Below are positions 15,783 to 22,661 of a stretch of 64,000 nucleotides of DNA, piece by piece. Numbering within the stretch: the stretch's first letter is position 1; each line of letters opens with the position of its first letter. Source of the stretch: Candidatus Sulfotelmatobacter sp. (GTDB taxonomy: Bacteria; Acidobacteriota; Terriglobia; Terriglobales; Acidobacteriaceae); contig DASYBM010000001.1 in assembly GCA_036500765.1 (NCBI GenBank), positions 226,412 to 290,411 of the forward strand, written 5' to 3'. Below the pieces are notes generated by a model that saw only the letters and a program-made list of their open reading frames with translations, ran no database searches and was not told the DNA's origin. A program made the position numbers and the translations under genes.

Positions 15783-17126
15783 ATGCCCACCACCGAACAC
15801 GTCATCTCCCGCACCCTCGACCTCGCCTACATCCGCGCGCAATTCCCCGCGCTCGCCCAGGCCGTCAACGGACACCCCGCCGTCTTCCTAGACGGCCCCG
15901 GCGGGACGCAGGTTCCGCAGCGCGTGATCGACGCCATCTCGAATTACCTGCGCCGCGACAACGCCAACACCGGAGGAGCCTACGCCACCAGCCGCCGCAC
16001 CGACGCCATGATCGCCGAAGCCCGCTCCGCCATGGCCGACTTCCTCCACTGCGCCGCCGACGAAGTCGTCTTCGGCCCCAACATGACCACGCTCACCTAC
16101 GTCATCTCTCGCGCAATCGCCCGCGAACTCAAACCCGGCGACGAGATCGTCATCACCCGCCTCGACCACGACGCCAACGCTTCCCCGTGGCTGCAAATGG
16201 CCGAGGATCTTCAAAATGAAGGTCGGGGCGTCATCGTCCGCTGGGCCGAGATCAACGACGCCGACTGCACGCTGAACATGTCCGACCTGGCGTCGAAAAT
16301 AAACAAGAACACGAAGCTGGTCGCAGCCGGCTACGCCTCTAACGCCGTCGGCACCATCAATCCAGTGAAGGAGATCGTTCGCCTCGCGCACGCCGCCGGA
16401 GCGCTCGCCTATATCGACGCCGTCCACTACGGCCCGCACGGACTCATCGATGTGGCCGCGCTCGATTGCGATTTTCTGGCGTGTTCGACCTACAAATTCT
16501 TCGGCCCGCATATGGCCGTGCTCTACGGCAAGCGCGAACACCTCAAGCGCCTGCGCCCTTACAAACTGCGTCCCAACACGAACGCCATTCCAAACTGCTG
16601 GGAGTGGGGCACGCTCAATCATGAATGCATCGCCGGCATCGCCGCCTGCGTGGAATATCTGGCCGATCTCGGCCGATCTTCTGAACAGAGGGTGCCCCAC
16701 CCTTCGCGCCTTTCGAAGGGTGGGAATTCCGACTCTCGACCTGAGACGACGCCCCGCCGCGCCGCCATCGAAGCCGCCTACGCCGCCATTCACGAGCACG
16801 AGCGTGCTCTAACGGAACAGATGATGGCCGGCCTCAAGAAAATTCCTAGCGTAAAGATCTACGGTATCACCGACCCCGCCCGCTTCCACGAGCGCTGCGC
16901 CACATTCGCGATAAGAATTGAAGACCACACGCCGCTCGAACTCGCCACCAAACTCGGCGACCGCGGCATCTTTACCTGGGACGGCAATTACTACGCCCTG
17001 AACCTGACCGAGCACCTCGACGTAGAAAAATCCGGTGGCTTCCTGCGCATCGGCTTAGTCCACTACAACACAGCCGACGAGATCGATCGCCTCCTCGCCG
17101 CGCTGCACGAGATTGTCGGCGCGTAA
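15783..17126 (+). CDS. Cysteine desulfurase-like aminotransferase with in-frame repeat insertion
   Basis: A 447-residue class V aminotransferase fold, closest to the cysteine-desulfurase-like VC1184 subfamily. Visible features are YIRAQFPAL, FLDGPGGTQVPQRVIDAI, VFGPNMTTLTY, RLDHDANASPWL, AYIDAVHYGPHGLIDV and the PLP-lysine segment DFLACSTYKFFGPHMAVLYG. Residues about 303-316 (RVPHPSRLSKGGNS) are encoded by a palindromic repeat inserted between the large-domain end and the PRRAAIEAAYAAIHEHE helix. The frame is intact, so a functional enzyme is plausible. The ATG at 15783 was chosen from homology; the frame is open further up. The physiological substrate is uncertain. Confidence 0.87.
   Translation: MPTTEHVISRTLDLAYIRAQFPALAQAVNGHPAVFLDGPGGTQVPQRVIDAISNYLRRDNANTGGAYATSRRTDAMIAEARSAMADFLHCAADEVVFGPNMTTLTYVISRAIARELKPGDEIVITRLDHDANASPWLQMAEDLQNEGRGVIVRWAEINDADCTLNMSDLASKINKNTKLVAAGYASNAVGTINPVKEIVRLAHAAGALAYIDAVHYGPHGLIDVAALDCDFLACSTYKFFGPHMAVLYGKREHLKRLRPYKLRPNTNAIPNCWEWGTLNHECIAGIAACVEYLADLGRSSEQRVPHPSRLSKGGNSDSRPETTPRRAAIEAAYAAIHEHERALTEQMMAGLKKIPSVKIYGITDPARFHERCATFAIRIEDHTPLELATKLGDRGIFTWDGNYYALNLTEHLDVEKSGGFLRIGLVHYNTADEIDRLLAALHEIVGA
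16691..16731. repeat. GTGCCCCACCCTTCG-type palindrome inside a coding sequence
   Basis: A perfect 11-bp stem CCCACCCTTCG / CGAAGGGTGGG (16696-16706 with 16714-16724), preceded by GGTG. It belongs to the family seen intergenically at 17212, 26402, 52331 and 53587. Here it is translated in frame within the desulfurase-like gene. Confidence 0.75.
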
Positions 17127-17211
17127 GAAGATTTAATCTAATATCCGACACGCAGATCAGCCCGGGACGCGAATCCCGGGCTGTTGTTTTGCAACCGACG
17201 CGAAATGTCAC

Positions 17212-17275
17212 TGGGTGCCCCATTTCTCGCGTTCTTGGCGAGAAAGCTTGCCCTGAGCCTGTCGAAGGGTGGGGA
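17212..17275. repeat. GTGCCCCATTTCTCGC repeat plus CCCTGAGCCTGTCGAAGGG
   Basis: It starts GGGTGCCCCATTTCTCGC with a partial hairpin to GGCGAGAA and continues into CTTGCCCTGAGCCTGTCGAAGGGTGGGG. It is the same family as the hairpin at 26403-26441. It lies at the 3' ends of two converging genes. Confidence 0.65.
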
Positions 17276-17291
17276 CTTCAAAGACCCGCGG

Positions 17292-17561
17292 TTACGGCCA
17301 GCGCTTGGCGGTGTCTTCCCAACCCGCAGCCCGCACAGGCTGCGGCGGAGGAATCGACGGCGACGACGGGATCGTTAGCCGCGCCGTGGGCTGTGGTCCA
17401 TTGACCGCGGTCGCCAAGGCCGGCTTTCCCATTTCGGACGCCATCTCTTTTTCCTCGGAAAGCAGGGGCGCCACCAACCGCAGGGCCTCCACTTCCTTCT
17501 CCAGGCGAGTCAACTCCATCTCCTTTTGCCGCAAGACTTCATAAACGTTTTTCATCGCCAT
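17292..17561 (-). CDS. Small coiled-coil protein
   Basis: An 89-residue protein. Residues about 3-40 (KNVYEVLRQKEMELTRLEKEVEALRLVAPLL) have clear heptads and should form a coiled coil. The rest is proline/serine-rich and probably disordered. CAGGTG lies close before the start. From memory, short proteins starting KNVYEVLRQKE with the same helix are common in Acidobacteriota; the function is unknown. It is convergent with the desulfurase-like gene, with a repeat in the spacer. Confidence 0.7.
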   Translation of the reverse strand: MAMKNVYEVLRQKEMELTRLEKEVEALRLVAPLLSEEKEMASEMGKPALATAVNGPQPTARLTIPSSPSIPPPQPVRAAGWEDTAKRWP

Positions 17562-17785
17562 AGCACCTGCCCGTGTTGGTCAGAATTTTGTTGGTCGAAA
17601 TTTGGATTGGGTTGCAAACCCGTTCTCCGCACTCTAGCAGAGTTGCCTGTGTTGTCAAGGATTTCAGTGCGCTGCGACCCTAATGAAGGCGCCAATCGGG
17701 GCCGCGAAAGATGGTCGCGCTTCCGCAGCACGGGATAACCCGCTATCCGTATAACCCGTTAAGTGTAAAGAATTGGGTCTAACGC

Positions 17786-17831
17786 GATCTAACCTACTAA
17801 CGATCTAACGTACTAAGATCTAACGTACTAA
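17786..17831. repeat. Three tandem copies of a 15-bp unit GATCTAACGTACTAA
   Basis: Two perfect copies lie at 17802-17816 and 17817-17831. One variant copy lies at 17786-17800 (GATCTAACCTACTAA), with a decayed half copy before it. The last unit supplies the stop and final codons of the minus-strand GAF gene, so the array has grown out from, or into, the 3' end of that gene. Confidence 0.8.
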
Positions 17832-19181
17832 GAAGATCGCGGCGACAACCGCGCCCACCACCAGCAGAACGCCCACTATGTACTTGTGTGTCGCGAACCA
17901 CGACTGCGCGGGCTCCAGTCCCGCGCTCAATACGAACTCCGGCGAGCCTTTCGCCGCGGCCGGTTCCATCCCGTCAAACGCCGCGCTCGAAATCCCCGTC
18001 GGCGCTTCTGTCGCTTTGAATTCCCTTACCGTCGTCGCCGGAACCGAACCGCCCGAAACCCTAATCATCGAGGACGCCCGCTCAATCGATGGCATGGATA
18101 CGCCACTTCCCGCCGATTGAGCTGCCGCGAATGCCCGCATCTCCGCTTTCGGCGCCATCGTAGCCGGAACCACGGAGCTCGCCGCAGCCGTCACCCCTCC
18201 CGCGCCCGCCTTGGGCACGCCCAGCTGGCCCCGCCACTTTTTCTCTTCGCACTCCACACAAAGCGTCCGCCCCGCCGATACTGGAAATCCACACGCCTCA
18301 CACTTGCGCAGACTCATCAACCCCGGTGGAACGTGGCTCTGATCCACATCTTCCGCCGTTTCCACCTCGCTCGCCGGATGCAATGCCGCCGACCAGAATA
18401 ACTTCTTCTTCGCCTCGTTCTTCCGAGACGCAGGCGCCTCCTCGACAACGGCTGCCCCATCCCTTCGCGCACTTTGCGAAGGAGCCTCCGCTGGGCTTGT
18501 CGAAGGGCTGGGAACCAGTGTGATTGATGGCTCTTCTACGTCGAGTAAAACCTCGCCTGTTTCCAATTCCTGCGCCGAAATCTCATCCTTCTTCAGCATC
18601 TCCGGTAGCGTCCGCGCAGCCTGCGCCAGTCGCACCGCGGTTTCCACCATCTCGCTCAGCCGCTGCACCGCCGACACGTCGCGCGCGCCAAAGGCATTCG
18701 CCTTCCCCGAAAAAAGTTCGAAGATCCCCAACACCCCATCGTCGTTGACCACAGGCATTACCACTACGGAGGCGATCCCCATCTGGCGGCACACTTCGCG
18801 GTTCACTCGCGCGTCGCGCTCGGCATCGTCACAGCGCAATGCCTGGCGCGTACGCACGCTCTCCCCCGACAACCCGAACTCAGTGGAGAACAGCGCGCCC
18901 AACTCCGGCGCGTTCGATCCTGTGGTGGCGCGGCACAGCATTTCGTCCTTGCCCTCGCGCCGCAGGGCAATCGCAACTCCGCTCGCTCCGGTAATGTACT
19001 GCGCTCGGTTCGCCAGCAACTGCAACGCAGCATCCAGGTCGCGCTGTGCCATTTCAGCCAGCGACCCGGTAATCTCGCCGGCAAAACTGGTCGCAGCGGG
19101 ATGTAAGCCCGGTCCCATGAGAGGATGCGCGCCCTGCGCGAGCGAAGAGCCATTTTGAGAGGAGTTGGCGTGCGGTTCCAT
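17820..19181 (-). CDS. GAF-domain protein with zinc ribbon and C-terminal membrane anchor
   Basis: About 453 residues from the ATG at 19181; an ATG at 19211 is possible. A GAF-like sensor domain spans residues about 35-195 (LDAALQLLANRAQYITGASGVAIALRR...VVNDDGVLGIFELFSGKANAFGARDVSAVQRL). A long low-complexity linker follows. A CxxC...CxxC zinc ribbon (CEACGFPVSAGRTLCVEC) is near 310, and a single transmembrane helix (YIVGVLLVVGAVVAAIFLV) lies at the extreme C terminus. A palindromic repeat lies within the linker-coding part. The role may be signal sensing at the membrane; no output domain is visible. Confidence 0.78.
   Translation of the reverse strand: MEPHANSSQNGSSLAQGAHPLMGPGLHPAATSFAGEITGSLAEMAQRDLDAALQLLANRAQYITGASGVAIALRREGKDEMLCRATTGSNAPELGALFSTEFGLSGESVRTRQALRCDDAERDARVNREVCRQMGIASVVVMPVVNDDGVLGIFELFSGKANAFGARDVSAVQRLSEMVETAVRLAQAARTLPEMLKKDEISAQELETGEVLLDVEEPSITLVPSPSTSPAEAPSQSARRDGAAVVEEAPASRKNEAKKKLFWSAALHPASEVETAEDVDQSHVPPGLMSLRKCEACGFPVSAGRTLCVECEEKKWRGQLGVPKAGAGGVTAAASSVVPATMAPKAEMRAFAAAQSAGSGVSMPSIERASSMIRVSGGSVPATTVREFKATEAPTGISSAAFDGMEPAAAKGSPEFVLSAGLEPAQSWFATHKYIVGVLLVVGAVVAAIFLVR
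18451..18514. repeat. CCCCATCCCTTCGCG...GTCGAAGGGCTGGG repeat inside the GAF gene
   Basis: The sequence TGCCCCATCCCTTCGCGC...TTGCGAAGG...CTTGTCGAAGGGCTGGGA resembles the GTGCCCCACCCTTCG and CCTGTCGAAGGGTGGGG repeats found between genes. On the minus strand it encodes PSPSTSPAEAPSQSARRDGA of the flexible linker, so it is tolerated in frame. Confidence 0.6.
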
Positions 19182-19369
19182 AGCGACTGTCGCCGTCCTT
19201 AAGCCGGGCAATCCCGGACCGAAGCCCTCAGCGATTCACCTAAGTCGTTAAGGACGCGGATGATTGAAGTCTCGCTCGCAACAGGAAAGGTGTCAAGAAT
19301 TTCGCTACGCGAAAGGATTAGCCCAAAAGTTTCAGGAATCGCGCTTTGCCCGCCACCGCTCACGTAGCG

Positions 19370-19431
19370 GCGGACGCATTCGTCCGCGCACGCTAAGGGG
19401 CCGAAGTGCTCGGCTCGGACGAATGCGTCCG
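19370..19431. repeat. Inverted pair of GGACGCATTCGTCC hairpins
   Basis: There are two hairpins, GCGGACG-CATT-CGTCCGC (19370-19387) and CGGACG-AATG-CGTCCG (19416-19431). They are flanked by ACGTAG on the left and CTACGT on the right, so the block is a larger imperfect palindrome. It abuts the 3' end of the RNase HI gene and could form a strong terminator-like structure. Confidence 0.7.
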
Positions 19432-19434
19432 GGC

Positions 19435-19860
19435 CTACGTGACAATGCTGAGTGCCGCCTGCTGCCTCATCCGCCGCAGCGCCGCCTGCGCCAGCCCGTT
19501 CGCCTCGGCATTACTCTCCCGTGGAACATGCGAAATGGAAAACGCCAGCGAGCGCGCCAGCTTCCGGCAGGTCCAATGCAAAGAGTAAAGTCGCGGACTG
19601 CGGCAGATATACTCCCCCGTCATCTGCCTCACCACGACTTCCGAGTCGGAATATACATGCAGCTTTTGCGCCTTGCGCGAGATCGCGTATTGCAGCGCTT
19701 CCATAAGCGCCGCATACTCGGCAACATTGTTATCTTGATGGCCAATCCACTTGGCGATGCGTACCGGGCCGCTGGCGCAGCCCTGAATCACCACTCCAAT
19801 GCCCGATGGCCCCGGATTTCCCAGGCACCCGCCGTCCACGTAAGCCACCAGTTCTGACAT
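19435..19860 (-). CDS. rnhA: Ribonuclease HI-like protein
   Basis: A 141-residue RNase H1 fold that cleaves RNA in RNA-DNA hybrids. The acidic active site is visible: YVDGGCLGNPG (Asp about 8), NNVAEYAALMEAL (Glu about 46), VYSDSEVVVRQM (Asp about 70) and the late ESNAEAN segment supplying the last acidic residue. The conserved HVPRESNAEANGLA near the end matches the family. I chose the ATG at 19860 (MSELVAYVDGG) rather than a longer upstream start. Confidence 0.9.
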   Translation of the reverse strand: MSELVAYVDGGCLGNPGPSGIGVVIQGCASGPVRIAKWIGHQDNNVAEYAALMEALQYAISRKAQKLHVYSDSEVVVRQMTGEYICRSPRLYSLHWTCRKLARSLAFSISHVPRESNAEANGLAQAALRRMRQQAALSIVT

Positions 19861-20537
19861 CACGATGCGCGACTTCGATTTTTGCGACTTCCGATTTGGC
19901 GCCGATCGTCTGACGACCGCTCTCTGCAATACTCAAGATTGAAGATGCGCTCATCCCGCCATACCGTCAAGACGATTTTTTGATTCTCTTTCATCGTTTT
20001 GCCCTGTGCCCCAGCAGTGTGCAAGTTTATGTGCAAAAACCGGACCAATTTACTCGGTCTGTGGATAAGCTCCCAATCTGCAATCATTTGCATTTCTGGT
20101 TATGCACAGCTTTGCTTGGAGCTATTGCACCAATAGTTTGCGTTGACGTTTTTTAATTCTCTGTTAATGTTGCTTGCGTCGACGGTCGAAAGGGTTGGCG
20201 CCGTAACAAGCGACAGTCCAAAGTAGACTGAGTGATCGGCCCGGCGGGGCGACCTGCAAGGGCGACCAGACCTGAAAAAACCGACTGCTCTGCGAGGGTC
20301 AGTTGGGGTTTGGGACTGCGAAAGCAGTGATCGCATCAAGGGGTCGTGACGGTACATGCTTCCACGCTGTTGGCTCCCTCGCAGGAGCAAGCAGCTAGAG
20401 CATAACCAATGTCACGGCCCTTTCAATTTTTCCCTGGCTGTTCTCCACAATCGGCATCTTCCGATCAATGGCGCTTTCAGCGTGTTGTTATCCGCATCTG
20501 CAACGTTGCGGCGGCACCCTTCCGTCGTGAGCGCTGC
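19861..20537. other. 677-base intergenic region with two DnaA-box-like sites
   Basis: No convincing gene is present. It is AT-richer than its surroundings between 19980 and 20180. Two sequences match the bacterial DnaA-box consensus TTATNCACA exactly: TGTGGATAA (reverse) at 20060-20068 and TTATGCACA at 20100-20108, 31 bases apart and inverted. The part from 20200 to 20400 has several short stems but no structure I can name. Confidence 0.5.
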
Positions 20538-22037
20538 TCACCTTCCCGTCACCGCAGCCTTTCCCACTTCGATAAGACCTGGGCGTGCAACCAACGCAAA
20601 AAAGAAAGTCGCTCCTTTGCCGACTTCACTTTTCGCCCAGACCTCTCCTCCATGCTTTCTGACGATGCGGCGAACCGTCGATAGTCCAACGCCCGTCCCC
20701 TCGAAGTCCTCAGCCTTGTGTAGCCGCTGGAAGACGCCGAACAATTTGTTAGCATACCGTTCGTCGAAGCCCGCGCCATTATCCCGCACAAAGATCACAG
20801 ATACGCCCTTCTCCTGGATCTGCCCAACCTCGATCACCGCAATCTCGCGCCGCCGGCTATATTTGACGGCGTTCGAAAGCAGGTTGGTGAAGACCTGTTT
20901 CATCAAGCCGGGGTCGCACTCCACCGGGGATAGATCTCCAATCTGCCAATCGATCTGACGGCTTCCACACTCGGACTGGAGATCCGAAAGGACGTCTCTC
21001 AGCAGTGAGTTCAGATCGGTATTCACTCGTACCAGATGCTCGCGCCCGATCTGGGCCATTTTCAGCAAGTCTTCGATGAGCCGGCCCATACTCTTTACCC
21101 CGCTCTGGATTCGATTCAAATACTGTTGCGCCTCAGGCTCCATCTTCGAACCATATTCTTCGCTCAGGATCTGGGAAAAACCGCTGATGTGACGCAAAGG
21201 AGCTCGCAAATCGTGTGAAACGGAATAAGAAAAGGCCTCAAGATCGCCGTTCGCCGCATGAAGCTGCGCCGTGCGTTCTTGCACCTGTTGCTCCAAACGA
21301 TCATGGGCTTCTCCTATCGCTGCATCCCGCTCTTGAATCTGCGCCAGCATTTCATTGAACGTAGAGATCAGAACCCCAATCTCGTTGCGCTCGCCATTCG
21401 CGGGCGCACGGACCGAATAATTCTTCTCGCTTAGAACAATTTGGGCAGTCTCCGCCAGCCGCACGATAGGATCGGCAATGGACCGCCGTGCCGAAGCTGA
21501 CATCCACATCGCCGCCAGCAGCGCCATCAGAAACACCGTCGCGACAATCAGCGCGGAGCCCCTCTCGCGGGCGTTGATCGCTTCTAAATCCGATCGCAGG
21601 TACACCGTCGCGACCGGCTTTCCGTGAAACATAATCAATCGGACTAACGCGACCTGACCATTCTGGATCCGAGAGGCTTGAGTTTGACCGTTTGGAATTG
21701 TGGGCTGAAGCGAAGGCGCCTGCCCGCGATCTCGCCGATAGCCGGCGAATTCGGAGCCGTCCAGCGTATAGATTTCGGCCGACATCACATGAGGCGCGGC
21801 TCGCAAGGCGGACAATGTTGTCTCGGCGGAGTGGGGATCGTCGAACATGACAGCCGAGATCGAGTTCGACCCGATGATCTGCGCCTGAATCCCGAGGTCG
21901 CGCACCGTCCCCGCCCGAAAGCTGTAAAGGTCGTAGGCGAACAGCCCGGCCCCCGCCAACAGCAATGCGGTGCCGCTGACCACCATGTTGATCCAGGTCA
22001 GCTTCTTAGGGATCGAGCAGTCTCGAAGGCTGAGCAT
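20538..22037 (-). CDS. CHASE8-type sensor histidine kinase
   Basis: A 499-residue membrane histidine kinase. A first transmembrane helix lies at about 15-35. The periplasmic region at about 36-165 resembles CHASE8 (IIGSNSISAVMFDDPHSAETTLSALRAAPHVMSAEIYTLDGSEFAGYRRD). A second helix is at about 168-190, then HAMP, a short coiled coil (RDAAIGEAHDRLEQQVQERTAQL), HisKA with SVSHDLRAPLRHISGF (phospho-His), and HATPase_c with NLLSNAVKYS, DNGAGFD and GTGVGLSTV. No response regulator is adjacent. It is the last gene of the TonB receptor-YfiR-kinase operon, with 7 bases after the YfiR stop. Confidence 0.93.
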   Translation of the reverse strand: MLSLRDCSIPKKLTWINMVVSGTALLLAGAGLFAYDLYSFRAGTVRDLGIQAQIIGSNSISAVMFDDPHSAETTLSALRAAPHVMSAEIYTLDGSEFAGYRRDRGQAPSLQPTIPNGQTQASRIQNGQVALVRLIMFHGKPVATVYLRSDLEAINARERGSALIVATVFLMALLAAMWMSASARRSIADPIVRLAETAQIVLSEKNYSVRAPANGERNEIGVLISTFNEMLAQIQERDAAIGEAHDRLEQQVQERTAQLHAANGDLEAFSYSVSHDLRAPLRHISGFSQILSEEYGSKMEPEAQQYLNRIQSGVKSMGRLIEDLLKMAQIGREHLVRVNTDLNSLLRDVLSDLQSECGSRQIDWQIGDLSPVECDPGLMKQVFTNLLSNAVKYSRRREIAVIEVGQIQEKGVSVIFVRDNGAGFDERYANKLFGVFQRLHKAEDFEGTGVGLSTVRRIVRKHGGEVWAKSEVGKGATFFFALVARPGLIEVGKAAVTGR

Positions 22038-22044
22038 TGTCTTT

Positions 22045-22656
22045 CTAGTCTCCGAGTTGAACGCTGGTTCTTACGTTGACCGCGACTTTTAATAGTTCGG
22101 AACTTAGAGTAAGTCCAGCCCGCTCCGCGCTGGCGGAGTTCACTTCGAACCGTACCCGGTTGCCGTCCACAACGAACTGCACCATGCCCCCGCGTTCTGT
22201 AAACTTGGGTAGATCGCTGACCGTCAAAACGCTTGCCGTTCCAAGGCTCATGAGAATTTGCTTCAATCGTTTGTCTTCCGACGTGCTAATGAACAGGACG
22301 CGGCAATCGGCCGCGTCTTGCATTGTGTGAATTTGTTTCGCCACTGCGTTCTTGCCGCCTATTGTTTCCTGTGCCACCGTAGCCTCGAGCGCCGGACCGA
22401 AGGGATTGTCCCCCAGCACACAAATAGCGAAGGAATCGCCCTCGCCTTGCGCGCCCTGAACCGGCCACTCCACGAATCTCGTAAAGTTATAGAGATAAGT
22501 AGCCTTCACCTCATATTCGGTGGGCTTCCCATGTTGTCCGAGCAGTGGCTGAGGAGCGATGAGTATCCATGCCATCGCCAAGATTCCGCATCGAGCTAAA
22601 AAGCTGTGGCGCAGTGAGTTCGGGATGCGGATCGAAGTGGATTGTGGTCGCCGCAT
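22045..22656 (-). CDS. YfiR family periplasmic protein
   Basis: About 203 residues (ATG at 22656), with a signal peptide (LARCGILAMAWILIAPQPLLGQ). The YfiR/DUF4154 pattern is clear: EYEVKATYLYNFTRFVEWP near residue 48, FAICVLGDNPFG, two Cys-containing segments (ICVLG and DCRVLFIS), LTVSDLPKFTERGGMVQFVVDGNRVRFEVN and SSELLKVAVNV. In other bacteria YfiR is a periplasmic regulator that represses a CHASE8 diguanylate cyclase. Here the adjacent CHASE8 protein is a histidine kinase. Its start lies about 5 bases after the TonB receptor stop. Confidence 0.9.
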   Translation of the reverse strand: MRRPQSTSIRIPNSLRHSFLARCGILAMAWILIAPQPLLGQHGKPTEYEVKATYLYNFTRFVEWPVQGAQGEGDSFAICVLGDNPFGPALEATVAQETIGGKNAVAKQIHTMQDAADCRVLFISTSEDKRLKQILMSLGTASVLTVSDLPKFTERGGMVQFVVDGNRVRFEVNSASAERAGLTLSSELLKVAVNVRTSVQLGD

Positions 22657-22661
22657 GGATT

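Noticed and set aside
15888..16799. A 303-codon minus-strand frame opposite the desulfurase-like gene
   Set aside because: The plus strand has strong PLP-enzyme homology across the same bases. The minus product is Gly/Val/Asp-rich without any motif.
20100..20390. A 96-codon minus-strand frame in the spacer between RNase HI and the histidine kinase
   Set aside because: No ribosome-binding site, no domain and composition unlike neighbouring genes. It overlaps the DnaA-box region.
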